Assembly (NCBI RefSeq): GCF_018070075.1
Contig: NZ_JAGPXE010000013.1
Coordinates: 62,001-126,000 of the forward strand
DNA: 64,000 nucleotides
Direction: 5' to 3'
Origin: Saccharopolyspora endophytica
GTDB lineage: Bacteria > Actinomycetota > Actinomycetes > Mycobacteriales > Pseudonocardiaceae
Numbering within the stretch: the stretch's first letter is position 1; each line of letters begins with the position of its first letter. Below are positions 1 to 8,371 of the stretch, one piece after another. Both the position numbers and the translations under genes were made by a program. Below the pieces are notes generated by a model. It saw only the letters and a list, made by a program, of their open reading frames with translations. It did no database searches and was not told the origin of the DNA.

Positions 1-1
1 G

Positions 2-205
2 CAGGCCGAGTACCCGATGCACGAGACGATCCTGCACGCCCTCAAGGACCCGGGGATGCGACCGGTGACCCCGGCCGCGCAGAACGTCTCGACGGTGCTG
101 TCCAACATGCTCAGCCCGATCGCCGAGATCGATCCGCAGGCCACCGCCGAGCGGATGCGCCGCGAGGTGCAGAACGCCCTGGAGTCCAAGGGAGTGATGC
201 CCTGA
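2..205 (+). CDS. lpqY: Sugar ABC transporter substrate-binding lipoprotein, C-terminal end only
   Basis: Only the last 67 codons are inside the window; the reading frame is open from the left edge. The visible tail (ending in an alanine- and glutamate-rich helix, ESKGVMP) is typical of the C-terminus of family 1 sugar-binding proteins. Its stop overlaps the ATG of the next permease gene (ATGA), so the two are translationally coupled. Gene order lpqY-sugA-sugB-sugC followed by a convergent corA matches the mycobacterial trehalose-recycling locus; that order is the basis for the name. The substrate (trehalose) is inferred and could be another disaccharide. Confidence 0.75.
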   Translation, partial: QAEYPMHETILHALKDPGMRPVTPAAQNVSTVLSNMLSPIAEIDPQATAERMRREVQNALESKGVMP

Positions 206-1107
206 TGGCGACCGCAGACGCGCTCAGCGACGGCAAGCGGGCCGAACGCCGGCTGGGGATGCTGCTGGCGGCCCCGGCCGCGCTGGTGATGATCGCCGTC
301 ACCGGATGGCCGATCCTCTACGCGTTCTGGCTGTCCTTCCAGCGCTTCGACCTGAAGTACCCGGACCAGCGCGAGTTCATCTGGTTCGACAACTACATCA
401 CCGTGCTCACCAACACCTACTGGTGGAGCGCGTTCTGGGTGACCATCCTCGTCACCGCCGTGTCGGTGCTGGTCGAGTTCGTGCTGGGCATGTCGCTGGC
501 GCTGATCATGCACCGGGCGCTGGTCGGCAGGGGACTGGTGCGCACGGTCAGCCTCATCCCGTACGGCATCGTCACGGTCGTCGCCGCGTTCAGCTGGCGC
601 TACGCCTGGACTCCGGACACCGGCTACCTGGCCAACGCCATCGCCCCCAGCGGGGCCCCGCTGACCGAGTACGGCAGCGCGCTGGCGATCGTCATCGTCG
701 CCGAGATCTGGAAGACCACCCCGTTCATGGCGCTGCTGCTGATGTCCGGGCTCGCGCTGGTGCCCGACGACCTGCTCAAGGCCGCGGCGATGGACGGAGC
801 GGGCGCCTGGCAGCGGTTCGTCAAGGTCATGCTGCCGGTGATGAAGCCGGCGATCCTCGTCGCGCTGCTGTTCCGGACCCTCGACGCCTTCCGCGTCTTC
901 GACCACATCGTGGTGCTCACCGGGGGAGCGCAGGACACCTCGTCGGTATCGGTGCTCGCCTACAACAACCTCATCAAGGGACTCAACCTGGGCATCGGAT
1001 CGACGATGTCGGTGCTGATCTTCATCGCGGTCGCGCTCATCGCGTGGATCTTCGTGAAGCTCTTCGGCACCGCGGCCCCGGGCAGCGAAGAGAAGGGGAG
1101 GGGCTGA
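205..1107 (+). CDS. sugA: ABC sugar transporter inner-membrane permease (MalF type)
   Basis: 300 residues with six predicted membrane segments, the first at about residues 22-44 (starting MLLAAPAALVMIAVTGWPIL). The cytoplasmic EAA loop, which docks onto the ATPase, is visible at about residues 192-210 (AAAMDGAGAWQRFVKVMLP), close to the family consensus. It would form the transmembrane channel with SugB. The ATG overlaps the stop of the preceding binding-protein gene, and its own stop overlaps the ATG of sugB, so the operon is tightly coupled. Family assignment is firm; trehalose specificity comes only from gene order. Confidence 0.9.
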   Translation: MATADALSDGKRAERRLGMLLAAPAALVMIAVTGWPILYAFWLSFQRFDLKYPDQREFIWFDNYITVLTNTYWWSAFWVTILVTAVSVLVEFVLGMSLALIMHRALVGRGLVRTVSLIPYGIVTVVAAFSWRYAWTPDTGYLANAIAPSGAPLTEYGSALAIVIVAEIWKTTPFMALLLMSGLALVPDDLLKAAAMDGAGAWQRFVKVMLPVMKPAILVALLFRTLDAFRVFDHIVVLTGGAQDTSSVSVLAYNNLIKGLNLGIGSTMSVLIFIAVALIAWIFVKLFGTAAPGSEEKGRG

Positions 1108-1952
1108 TGGCCGGCCTCGGCGGGACACCGACGCCTGCGCGCAAAGCCAAGTGGGCCGCGCTCAACGTCATCGTGGTGGCCTACGCGCTGCTGCCGGTGC
1201 TGTGGATCCTGTCGCTGTCGTTCAAGACCTCCGACACCCTCTCCGACGGGAACCTGATCCCGCGCGAGTGGACGCTGGAGAACTACGCGGCGATCTTCTC
1301 CACCACCGAGTTCACCCGCGCGCTGCTGAACTCCATCGGCATCGCGCTGATCGCCACGGCGATCGCCGTCGTGCTGGGCACCATGGCCGCCTACGCCATC
1401 GCCCGGCTCGACTTCCCCGGCAAGCGAGCGCTGGTCGGGGCGTCCCTGCTGATCGCGATGTTCCCGCAGGTCTCGCTGGTCTCGCCGCTGTTCGACATCG
1501 AGCGGACGGTGGGCCTGTTCGACACCTGGCCGGGACTGATCCTGCCCTACATCACCTTCTCGCTGCCGCTGGCGATCTACACGCTGTCGGCGTTCTTCCG
1601 GGAGATCCCGTGGGAGCTGGAGAAGGCGGCCAAGATGGACGGCGCCACACCCGCGCAGGCGTTCCGCCGGGTGATCGCACCGCTGGCCGCACCGGGCGTG
1701 TTCACCACCGCGATCCTGGTGTTCATCTTCTGCTGGAACGACTTCCTGTTCGCCATCTCGCTGACGTCGACGGCGAACTCGCGGACGGTTCCGGTGGCGC
1801 TGCAGTTCTTCACCGGCGACTCGCAGTTCGAGGACCCGACCGGGACGATCTCCGCCGCCGCCGTGGTGATCACCATTCCGATCATCCTGTTCGTGCTGTT
1901 CTTCCAGCGACGCATCGTGTCCGGACTGACCTCCGGCGCAGTGAAGGGGTAA
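1107..1952 (+). CDS. sugB: ABC sugar transporter inner-membrane permease (MalG type)
   Basis: 281 residues starting at the ATG that overlaps the sugA stop. The same frame stays open far upstream inside sugA, but the first codons with permease character begin here (MAGLGGTPTPARKAK then a membrane segment). The EAA loop appears at about residues 170-192 (ELEKAAKMDGATPAQAFRRV). A membrane segment followed by the usual positively charged C-terminus (FFQRRIVSGL) closes the protein. It pairs with SugA as the second half of the channel. A purine-rich GAAGGGG at the end of the gene serves as ribosome site for sugC. Confidence 0.9.
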   Translation: MAGLGGTPTPARKAKWAALNVIVVAYALLPVLWILSLSFKTSDTLSDGNLIPREWTLENYAAIFSTTEFTRALLNSIGIALIATAIAVVLGTMAAYAIARLDFPGKRALVGASLLIAMFPQVSLVSPLFDIERTVGLFDTWPGLILPYITFSLPLAIYTLSAFFREIPWELEKAAKMDGATPAQAFRRVIAPLAAPGVFTTAILVFIFCWNDFLFAISLTSTANSRTVPVALQFFTGDSQFEDPTGTISAAAVVITIPIILFVLFFQRRIVSGLTSGAVKG

Positions 1953-1956
1953 GCAA

Positions 1957-3129
1957 GTGGCCGACATCGTGCTGGACAAGGTGACCAAGCGCTACCCGGA
2001 CGGGGCGCTGGCGGTCAACGAGGTCAACCTGGAGATCGCCGACGGCGAGTTCGTGATCCTGGTCGGTCCGTCGGGCTGCGGGAAGTCCACCACGCTCAAC
2101 ATGATCGCCGGGCTGGAGGACATCAGCGGCGGCGAGCTGCGCATCGGCGGGCAGCGGATGAACGAGCGCGCGCCCAAGGACCGCGACATCGCGATGGTGT
2201 TCCAGTCCTACGCGCTCTACCCGCACATGACCGTGTTCGAGAACATGGCCTTCCCGCTGCGACTGGCCAAAGTGGACAACGCGACCGTGAAGGACAAGGT
2301 CACCGAGGCCGCGAAGATCCTCGACCTGAGCAACCACCTGGACCGCAGGCCGGCGAACCTCTCCGGCGGTCAGCGGCAGCGGGTCGCGATGGGTCGGGCG
2401 ATCGTGCGCAGCCCCAAGGCGTTCCTGATGGACGAGCCTCTGTCCAACTTGGACGCCAAGCTGCGGGTGCAGATGCGCACCTCGGTGTCGAAGCTGCAGA
2501 AGCAGCTGGGCACCACCACCGTCTACGTCACCCACGACCAGACCGAGGCGATGACCCTCGGCGACCGGGTCGTGGTGCTGCGCGGCGGCGTGGTGCAGCA
2601 GGTGGGGCCGCCGCAGCACCTCTACGAGAACCCGGCGAACCTGTTCGTGGCCGGCTTCATCGGCTCACCGGCCATGAACTTCGTGCCGGTGGAGCTCGCG
2701 GACGGCGCGCTGCGCAGCGCCCTCGGCGACGTGCCGCTGCCGGAGCGGCTGCGCAAGGCCGCGGAGGCCGCCGACGCGCCTCGGGACCTGGTGCTGGGCA
2801 TCCGCCCGGAGCACTTCGAGGACGCCGCGCTGGTCGACGACGCGGTCAAGACCAGGGGAGCGACGTTCACCGGTGAGGTGGACGTGGTCGAGGAGATGGG
2901 CTCGGACAAGTACGTCTACTTCACGCTGCAGGGCGCCAAGGCCAGCAGCGCGGAGCTCGACGAGCTCGCCGCCGACAGCGGCAGCTCCGAGGTGCCCACC
3001 GACGACGGCCAGGTCGTCACCCGCCTGTCGGTGGAGTCGCGGGCCCGGGAGAACGAGCAGCTCTCGGTCTGGTTCGACACCGACAAGATCCACCTGTTCA
3101 ACCCGAAGACGGGCGAGACGATCAGGTAG
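1957..3129 (+). CDS. sugC: ABC sugar transporter ATP-binding subunit (MsmK/UgpC type)
   Basis: 390 residues from GTG, 4 bp after the sugB stop and preceded by GAAGGGG. Walker A (GPSGCGKST) is at about residues 37-45, the signature LSGGQ at about 135-139, and Walker B (FLMDEP) at about 157-162, followed by a switch histidine (THDQ). The last 150 residues form the OB/TOBE regulatory domain typical of carbohydrate importers. It energises SugAB. In M. tuberculosis the equivalent system recycles trehalose released from trehalose monomycolate; whether this organism uses it the same way is not visible here. Confidence 0.92.
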   Translation: MADIVLDKVTKRYPDGALAVNEVNLEIADGEFVILVGPSGCGKSTTLNMIAGLEDISGGELRIGGQRMNERAPKDRDIAMVFQSYALYPHMTVFENMAFPLRLAKVDNATVKDKVTEAAKILDLSNHLDRRPANLSGGQRQRVAMGRAIVRSPKAFLMDEPLSNLDAKLRVQMRTSVSKLQKQLGTTTVYVTHDQTEAMTLGDRVVVLRGGVVQQVGPPQHLYENPANLFVAGFIGSPAMNFVPVELADGALRSALGDVPLPERLRKAAEAADAPRDLVLGIRPEHFEDAALVDDAVKTRGATFTGEVDVVEEMGSDKYVYFTLQGAKASSAELDELAADSGSSEVPTDDGQVVTRLSVESRARENEQLSVWFDTDKIHLFNPKTGETIR

Positions 3130-3139
3130 CGCATGAGCG

Positions 3140-3181
3140 GGGGACGGTTCTCCGGCCGCCGGGCCTGGAGCAACCGTCCCC
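3140..3181 (+). terminator. Hairpin after sugC
   Basis: Arms GGGGACGGTT and AACCGTCCCC (10 bp, perfect) flank a 22-nt loop that can itself fold. It starts 11 bp after the sugC stop. No T-run follows, as is common for actinobacterial terminators. Confidence 0.55.
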
Positions 3182-3193
3182 TCCGCGCGGTGA

Positions 3194-3289
3194 TCAGAGC
3201 TGGTTCGCGATGAGCACGAACTCCATGGCGATCCAGCCCGCGATCAGCGCGACGAGAAAGGTGAGCTTGCTGGAGAGCAGGCGAGTCAT
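3194..3289 (-). CDS. 31-residue single-pass membrane peptide
   Basis: A very short frame reading MTRLLSSKLT... with one hydrophobic span (FLVALIAGWIAMEFVLI) after a basic N-terminus, ending NQL. An unusually good ribosome site, GGGAGG, lies 8 nt before the ATG. The arrangement (basic start, one membrane helix, short polar end) fits a small regulatory or stabilising membrane peptide. It lies between sugC and corA on the corA strand. No known family is recognised. Evidence is the strong Shine-Dalgarno and the protein-like composition; conservation was not tested. Confidence 0.5.
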   Translation of the reverse strand: MTRLLSSKLTFLVALIAGWIAMEFVLIANQL

Positions 3290-3377
3290 AGCGGTGCCTC
3301 CCTACGTGAGAACGAGATTCTGGTTGCTGCAGATCCGTTTTCACGATGTGGCCCGCGGTCTACCCGGGCGGGGGCCG

Positions 3378-3548
3378 TCAGCGCGCGCAGGCGCTCGGCG
3401 CGGGGACCACGTCCCACATCGCGCCGGGTTTTCGCTGCACCCAAGCGGAGTGCCGGAACAACTTCTCGGCGATCTCCCGGCGAGACACGGGACTTCGTCT
3501 CGCGGTGAGGAGTCGCAGCTGGGTGGGCGCGGTGGTGTGCGCTTGCAT
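3378..3548 (-). CDS. Small basic hypothetical protein (56 aa)
   Basis: ATG at 3548 is preceded by a near-perfect ribosome site, AGGAGG, six bases upstream, which decides this start over a longer upstream alternative. The product begins MQAHTTAPTQLRLL and is rich in Arg and Ser; a stretch SRREIAEKLFRHSAW could form one amphipathic helix. It is followed by a Trp/Met/Pro-rich tail. No family recognised. It lies between the 31-aa membrane peptide and corA on the same strand, so the three may share a transcript from the corA side. Confidence 0.55.
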   Translation of the reverse strand: MQAHTTAPTQLRLLTARRSPVSRREIAEKLFRHSAWVQRKPGAMWDVVPAPSACAR

Positions 3549-3598
3549 GTCGGACCTCCTCACTTCCACGTACGACATCGGTTCGAGCGCCGGAATCG

Positions 3599-4678
3599 TT
3601 ACAGCCACTTGTTCTTCCGGAAGATCTTGAACAAGACCATGCAGGCGATGAGCATCACGACCATCACCATCGGATAGCCGAACTTCCAGGTGGTTTCGGG
3701 CATGAAGTCGAAGTTCATGCCGTAGATCCCGGCGATCATCGTCGGTGTGGAGATGATCGCGACCCAGGCCGAGATCTTGCGCATGTCGGTGTTCTGCTGG
3801 AGCGTGATCTTGGCGAGCGTGGCGTCCACCAGCGTGGTCAGCAACTCGTCGAAGGCGCCGACCATCTCCGACACGCGCGCCAGGTGGTCCTCGACGTTGC
3901 GGAAGTAGGAGCGCACGTCCTCGGCGATCATCGGCGTGTAGCCCTCGGCCAGCCGCTGCATCGGCTTCGACAACGGCTGCACCGCCCGCCGCAGCTCCAT
4001 GACCTCGCGCTTCATCAGGTAGATCTGCTCGGCGTCGATCTTGGTGCGCGGCTCGAAGACCTCGGCCTCGATCTCGTCGATGTCGTCCTGGATCGCCTCG
4101 GTGACGTCCAGGTAGTTGTCCACCACCGTGTCGGCCACCCCGTGCAGCACCGCAGACGGGCCCAGCGCCAGCTGCTCGGGGTCGTCCTCCAACCGGCAGC
4201 GGAGGTCGCTCAGCTCGGCGTGCTTGCCGTGCCGGACGGTGATCACGAAGTCCCGGCCGAGGAAGACCATCAGCTCACCGGTGTCGACGATCTCGCTGGT
4301 CGCGGTGCGGTGCGCGGTGTCGGCGTAGCGGACCGTCTTGAGCACCATGAACAGCGTGTTGTCGTAGCGCTCCAGCTTGGGCCGCTGGTGCGCGTGCACC
4401 GCGTCCTCGACCGCGAGCTCGTGCAGCCCGAAGGTCTCGGCGATGCCGTTGATCTGCTCCTCGGTCGGCTCGTGCAGCCCGATCCAGACGAACCCGGTGC
4501 CGCGCCGGCGGACCTCTTCGATGGCGTCGGCGTGGTTCCAGGTCCCGTCCAGCCGGTGGCCGTCGACGTAGACGGCGCAGTCCACCACGTAGGCGGACAT
4601 CGGCGCGGGCTTGCGCGCGAGGGGCTGGGCCGCGCGACCGTTGCGGTTGCGCAGGCCGAGCGAAGGCAGGTTCGGCAC
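3599..4678 (-). CDS. corA: CorA-family magnesium/cobalt transporter
   Basis: 359 residues from GTG, with GGAGG six bases upstream. A long cytoplasmic alpha/beta and coiled-coil domain is followed by two C-terminal membrane helices. The diagnostic pore motif YGMNF is at about residues 319-323, just after the first helix, and the basic C-terminal end (FRKNKWL) is typical. CorA pentamers carry Mg2+ passively into the cell. In mycobacteria corA also lies convergent to sugC. About 500 bp without another large gene precedes it and contains a perfect palindrome and a possible leader peptide (separate entries). Confidence 0.95.
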   Translation of the reverse strand: MPNLPSLGLRNRNGRAAQPLARKPAPMSAYVVDCAVYVDGHRLDGTWNHADAIEEVRRRGTGFVWIGLHEPTEEQINGIAETFGLHELAVEDAVHAHQRPKLERYDNTLFMVLKTVRYADTAHRTATSEIVDTGELMVFLGRDFVITVRHGKHAELSDLRCRLEDDPEQLALGPSAVLHGVADTVVDNYLDVTEAIQDDIDEIEAEVFEPRTKIDAEQIYLMKREVMELRRAVQPLSKPMQRLAEGYTPMIAEDVRSYFRNVEDHLARVSEMVGAFDELLTTLVDATLAKITLQQNTDMRKISAWVAIISTPTMIAGIYGMNFDFMPETTWKFGYPMVMVVMLIACMVLFKIFRKNKWL

Positions 4679-4748
4679 GACGGCCTCCAGGGGGTTCCGG
4701 GGCCCAGGAACGTGCGTGGCGCGAGACCGGTGTTCCGGTCAGCGGTCA

Positions 4749-4766
4749 TCCGGACGATCGTCCGGA
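4749..4766. promoter_or_regulatory. Perfect 18-bp palindrome upstream of corA
   Basis: TCCGGACGATCGTCCGGA reads identically on both strands and lies about 70 bp upstream of the corA start. Such a site fits a dimeric repressor or activator, but no matching regulator is next to it. It could instead be a transcript hairpin in the corA leader. Confidence 0.4.
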
Positions 4767-4869
4767 CGCTGCACCGCGGCGGTGTTCCCTCGGGCGGAGA
4801 TCACTCTCGCTTGCGGGGTCTCGCATCCCGGCCGGGCCCCTGACGGGCCGGAGAACCAACTCGCTCAGA

Positions 4870-4941
4870 TCAGCGACGGGCCTTCTCGGCGGGGATGCGG
4901 TTGGTACTGCACGGAAGCGCGCTGTCGGTACTACTGCTCAC
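4870..4941 (-). CDS. Possible 23-residue leader peptide upstream of corA
   Basis: GTG at 4941 follows an extended purine-rich ribosome site (GGGAGGTGAGGG, ending 3 nt before the GTG). The product (MSSSTDSALPCSTNRI...) has no membrane helix. It lies about 190 nt upstream of corA on the same strand and could be a translated leader controlling corA. The rest of 4679-5189 holds only the palindrome above. Support is the ribosome site alone, so this may be chance. Confidence 0.3.
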   Translation of the reverse strand: MSSSTDSALPCSTNRIPAEKARR

Positions 4942-5189
4942 GATCCCTCACCTCCCGAAGGTCATCCACCACAAGGGGTGGGCACTGCATCAGCCAACCG
5001 GGAACCATACTCCGTCCGGGTGGGCTGCTGACAACTGCGTCGAACTCACGTCACAGGTCGCAGCGGTGGTACGAACGCGAAAGCGGACCAGTCGACTAAT
5101 TCGGGCACTCGGAAAGGGCTCCACTCGGGGGTCGATCCACCGATCGTCACGCACTCCGTCGGAGGCGCGTAACCCGGCGGCATTCCCGC

Positions 5190-5618
5190 TCACTCGTTGC
5201 GGGGTAAACAACCCCAGGACCGCAGCGCCTCGGCCAAACCGGCCGTGAGCGCTCCATTTCGATCGAGTGTGGCGAAAGTCGCACCGTCCGCCCAGATTGC
5301 GTCCGCGGCGTCGTCACCAGCGGAAAGAACCCATTCATTGGTCCGGCAGGAGTAGTCGAGGATCTCGAAGGTTCCGCGCGGAGCGGGTCGCTCGACCCGG
5401 CCGATGAGATCACCGACCGTGACGACGAGTCCGGTTTCCTCGAAAACCTCGCGCCGTACCGCCGAATGATCGGATTCTCCGTGCTCCACCCGGCCCCCGG
5501 GTATCGACCACTTGCCCCTGCCAGGATCATTGGCCCGTTTGACCAGGCACAACCTGCCTCGGGGGTCAAAAATGAGAGCTCCGACGCAGCGGATCACGGG
5601 ATTCTCAGATACGATCAT
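5190..5618 (-). CDS. NUDIX hydrolase
   Basis: 142 residues from ATG (MIVSENPVIRC). A frame opening 20 codons further upstream at TTG is possible but lacks a ribosome site. The complete Nudix box GX5EX7REUXEEXGU spans residues 42-64 (GRVEHGE ... REVFEETGL), so the Mg2+-binding glutamates are all present. The protein resembles ADP-ribose/8-oxo-dGTP type hydrolases; the substrate cannot be read from sequence. It is divergent from the small membrane-protein gene at 5765. Confidence 0.85.
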   Translation of the reverse strand: MIVSENPVIRCVGALIFDPRGRLCLVKRANDPGRGKWSIPGGRVEHGESDHSAVRREVFEETGLVVTVGDLIGRVERPAPRGTFEILDYSCRTNEWVLSAGDDAADAIWADGATFATLDRNGALTAGLAEALRSWGCLPRNE

Positions 5619-5764
5619 CAACACGGAGGGTAGTTGGTCCGGGCCTGCCCGGAAACGACTGACCCAAGTGCGGTACAAAGCTGCCGTAATGGGGCGGAGT
5701 GCGGTACAACGGATCAGCAGGCGCCTGTGCTACTCAAGGGCTTTTTCGGACGGGGTGCGTCACA

Positions 5765-5929
5765 GTGAACATGAAGAAAATCCTCACCTGGGCAGTGGTT
5801 GCTTTCCTCCTGTTCTTCTTGTTTTCCGCGCCGGACCAAGCCAGCAATGTCGTGAACGGCATCCTGGCCAGTCTTCGTGGGGCTGCAGAAGCTGTCATCA
5901 CCTTCATGCAGAACCTCTTCCAGGGATAA
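5765..5929 (+). CDS. Small membrane protein (54 aa)
   Basis: GTG at 5765 (an ATG two codons later is an alternative) opens MNMKKILTWAVVAFLLFF, a classic basic start plus hydrophobic segment, followed by a second, amphipathic helix (GILASLRGAAEAVITFMQNL). It is either a membrane-anchored small protein or a short exported peptide. It sits 27 bp upstream of the PH-domain membrane protein gene and is likely cotranscribed with it. No named family is recognised; the pairing with a PH-domain gene suggests a shared membrane role. Confidence 0.65.
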   Translation: MNMKKILTWAVVAFLLFFLFSAPDQASNVVNGILASLRGAAEAVITFMQNLFQG

Positions 5930-5956
5930 GGCGAGAATCGCGGGGAGGCGGGTGCG

Positions 5957-6529
5957 TTGTTCGCTCCTAGGGATCCCGACGAGTACCTGCTGGACTCCGA
6001 ACGCCGGGTGATCCGGGTTCGGCGTCACTGGGCCAGCTTGGTGTGGGACCTGTTCGAGGCGGCGGGGTTGCTCGTCGGACTCGTGCTGGTGTCGTACCTG
6101 CTGCCCGCCGGCAGCTCCTGGCTGTTCCAGAACATCCTCTGGTACGCCGGTCTTGTCGTGCTGATCCGCTTCGCCTACCAGGTTCTCGACTGGTACGTGG
6201 AGCGCATCGTGGTGACCGACAAGAGATTCTTGATGACGAAGGGGATCTTCACCACCAACGTGGCGATGATGCCGGTCACCAAGGTCACCGACCTGACCTT
6301 CCACCGCTCGCTGATGGGCCGGATGTTCGGGTACGGCACGCTGATCGTCGAGTCAGCGGGCCAGATCCAGGCGCTCAACCGGATCGAGTACGTCCCCAAC
6401 CCGACCGAGGTCGAGGACGCGATCTCGGGCTTGGTGTTCGGTGACAAGAAGGGCCAGCAGCAGGACCGCTTCTCCATGCTCAAAGCCCGCCGCGCAGCGG
6501 TGGGCAAGCGGAAAGCGGCCAAGCTGTAG
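5957..6529 (+). CDS. PH-domain (bPH2/YdbS-like) membrane protein
   Basis: 190 residues from TTG, with GGGGAGG eight bases upstream. Two membrane segments lie at about residues 30-75, followed by a bacterial PH domain, recognised by the run RIVVTDKRFLMTKGIFTTNV and the ILVES-like strand (GTLIVESAG). It ends in a basic tail (KARRAAVGKRKAAKL). Such proteins are common in actinobacteria; their function is unknown, with a membrane-stress or lipid-binding role proposed for relatives. A strong hairpin follows the stop. Confidence 0.8.
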   Translation: MFAPRDPDEYLLDSERRVIRVRRHWASLVWDLFEAAGLLVGLVLVSYLLPAGSSWLFQNILWYAGLVVLIRFAYQVLDWYVERIVVTDKRFLMTKGIFTTNVAMMPVTKVTDLTFHRSLMGRMFGYGTLIVESAGQIQALNRIEYVPNPTEVEDAISGLVFGDKKGQQQDRFSMLKARRAAVGKRKAAKL

Positions 6530-6540
6530 TTCTCGTGGTC

Positions 6541-6569
6541 CGGTGATCCCGGCGTGGCCGGGATCACCG
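6541..6569 (+). terminator. Hairpin after the PH-domain gene
   Basis: Perfect 13-bp stem CGGTGATCCCGGC / GCCGGGATCACCG with a GTG loop, 11 bp after the stop and about 40 bp before the next start. No T-run. Confidence 0.6.
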
Positions 6570-6611
6570 CCGCGAGGCATCCTCGCGGCCGGTCATGGGT
6601 CACACTGAGGT

Positions 6612-7484
6612 GTGCTCATCGACCTGCACGCGCATTCCACCGAGTCAGACGGGACCGACACGCCGGCCGAGCTGGTGGCGACCGCGGTCGCTGCCGGGTT
6701 GGACGCGGTCGCGATCACCGACCACGACACCACCGCCGGTTGGGCGGAAGCCGAACGCGCCGTGCGCGAACTCGGTCGTCCCGGAACGTTCCGGTTGGTC
6801 CCGGGAGCGGAGCTGTCCTGCTCCAGCCCCGACGGTCGTGGTGGCAGGGTCACGGTCCACCTGCTGGCCTACCTGTTCAACCCCTCGTCCCCCGCGCTGG
6901 TGCGCGAGCAGTCGCGGCTGCGCGCCGAGCGCCGCGAGCGGCTGCACCAGATGGCCCACCAGATGGCCTCCGACGGCTTCCCGATCGACCCCGAGGCGAT
7001 CATGGCCGGGCTGCCGCCGGACTCGCCGGGCGGACGCCCGCACCTGGCGCGCGCGCTGGTCGCGGCCGGAACGGTCGCCAGCGTCGACGAAGCCTTCGCG
7101 AAGTACCTCAGCAGCAGCGGCAGCTACTACCTGCCGCGCACCGACACACCCGTGCACCGGGCCATCGACATGATCGCCGAGGCGGGCGGCGCGACCGTGC
7201 TGGCGCACCCGTTCGCCCACAAGCGGGGGCCGGTGGTCAACGCCGAGGTCGTCGCCGAACTGGCCGATCACGGGCTCGCCGGGGTCGAGATCGACCACCC
7301 CGATCACGACGAGCCCACCCGGGCGAAGCTGCGCGAGCTGTCCGCCGAGCTGGACCTGATCCCCACCGGCAGCAGCGACTACCACGGCACCAACAAGACG
7401 ATCCGGATCGGCCAGGAGACCACGGCCCCCGACTCGTTGGAGCGAATCATCGCCCGCTGCACCGGGAGCAAGGTCATCAGCTGA
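6612..7484 (+). CDS. PHP-domain phosphoesterase (TrpH / nucleoside-bisphosphate phosphatase type)
   Basis: 290 residues from GTG. PHP metal ligands are visible in order: HAH at residues 6-8, TDHD at about 35-38, an HPF cluster near 200 and a C-terminal SSDYHG near 259. This pattern binds two or three divalent metals and hydrolyses phosphate esters. Length and the insertion between the metal motifs match the YciV/TrpH group, whose characterised members cleave 3',5'-nucleoside bisphosphates or trim RNA 5' ends; which applies is not known. It is followed 35 bp later by the RecB-like nuclease. Confidence 0.85.
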   Translation: MLIDLHAHSTESDGTDTPAELVATAVAAGLDAVAITDHDTTAGWAEAERAVRELGRPGTFRLVPGAELSCSSPDGRGGRVTVHLLAYLFNPSSPALVREQSRLRAERRERLHQMAHQMASDGFPIDPEAIMAGLPPDSPGGRPHLARALVAAGTVASVDEAFAKYLSSSGSYYLPRTDTPVHRAIDMIAEAGGATVLAHPFAHKRGPVVNAEVVAELADHGLAGVEIDHPDHDEPTRAKLRELSAELDLIPTGSSDYHGTNKTIRIGQETTAPDSLERIIARCTGSKVIS

Positions 7485-7519
7485 TCTGCCGGTCGGCCGT
7501 TCTGCGTAGTGTTGTCGGC

Positions 7520-8371
7520 GTGCAGCAGCAGCTCGGCCTGGAAGGCATTCCCGGGAAACTCGTGCGGGTCACCCCCGCCCGCCTGTCGACGTGGGCGGGA
7601 TGCCCACGCCGGTACCGCATGACCTACCTCGACAGACCCGCTCCGAAGCGCGGAGGGCCGTGGGCCAACGCCACGCTCGGCGCGGTCGTGCACAACGCGC
7701 TGAAGGCGTACTTCGAGCTGCGCCCGGAGAAGCGCACCCCGCAACGCGCGGAGGTGCTGGTGCACCGGCACTGGAAGTCCGACGGGTTCGCCGACGCCGA
7801 CCAGGCCGCTGAGCACCGGCGACGCGCGCAGCGCTGGGTCCACGACTACGTGGCGGAGCTGCCCGCCGACTTCACCCCGGTGGCCATCGAGCGCTGGGTG
7901 TCGGCGCCGGTCGGCGAGATCATCGCCGAGGGCCGGGTGGACCGCGTCGACGAGCGGGACGGCGAGCTCGTCGTCGTCGACTACAAGACCGGCAGGCACG
8001 GGCTGCGGGTCGACGACGCGAAGAACTCGCTGGCACTGGGTCTGTACGCGCTCGCGGTGCGCAAAACGCTGCGCCGACCGTGCAACCGGGTTGAGCTGCA
8101 CCACCTGCCGACGGGTACGGTCGCGGCCTGGGATCACACCGCCGAGTCCCTCGACGGACTCCGGGAACGCGCCGAAAGGCTGGCGGGTGAGCTCCAGGAG
8201 GCAACCGACGCACTGGAATCCGCGTCCCCGGGCTCCAGCACCGTTGCGGAGACGGCGTTTCCGGTCAGGACCGGACCGCACTGCTCCTGGTGCGATTTCC
8301 GGGCACACTGCACCGAGGGACAGCAGGCCGCACCGGATCTGCGACCCTGGTCGCTGCTGGGGGACGGATGA
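7520..8371 (+). CDS. Stand-alone RecB-family PD-(D/E)XK nuclease with predicted Fe-S cluster
   Basis: 283 residues from a GTG with no ribosome site but a TAGTGT -10 box about 7 bp upstream, suggesting a leaderless mRNA. A first cysteine (GCPRRY, Cys28) and a C-terminal triplet (CSWCDFRAHC) give the four-cysteine signature of AddB/Cas4-type 4Fe-4S nucleases. The catalytic region GRVDRVDERDGELVVVDYKT holds the Asp and Lys of the PD-(D/E)XK core. There is no helicase domain. A role in DNA repair is inferred. The stop overlaps the start of the next membrane-protein gene (ATGA). Confidence 0.85.
   Translation: MQQQLGLEGIPGKLVRVTPARLSTWAGCPRRYRMTYLDRPAPKRGGPWANATLGAVVHNALKAYFELRPEKRTPQRAEVLVHRHWKSDGFADADQAAEHRRRAQRWVHDYVAELPADFTPVAIERWVSAPVGEIIAEGRVDRVDERDGELVVVDYKTGRHGLRVDDAKNSLALGLYALAVRKTLRRPCNRVELHHLPTGTVAAWDHTAESLDGLRERAERLAGELQEATDALESASPGSSTVAETAFPVRTGPHCSWCDFRAHCTEGQQAAPDLRPWSLLGDG

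Noticed and set aside
4679..5189. M-box magnesium riboswitch upstream of corA
   Set aside because: A GGTGAGG start resembles the consensus, but the downstream GACGCC and paired elements needed for the fold are absent.
5957..6529. ABC transporter or PH-domain operon with the PHP gene
   Set aside because: A strong hairpin separates them, so joint transcription is unlikely.
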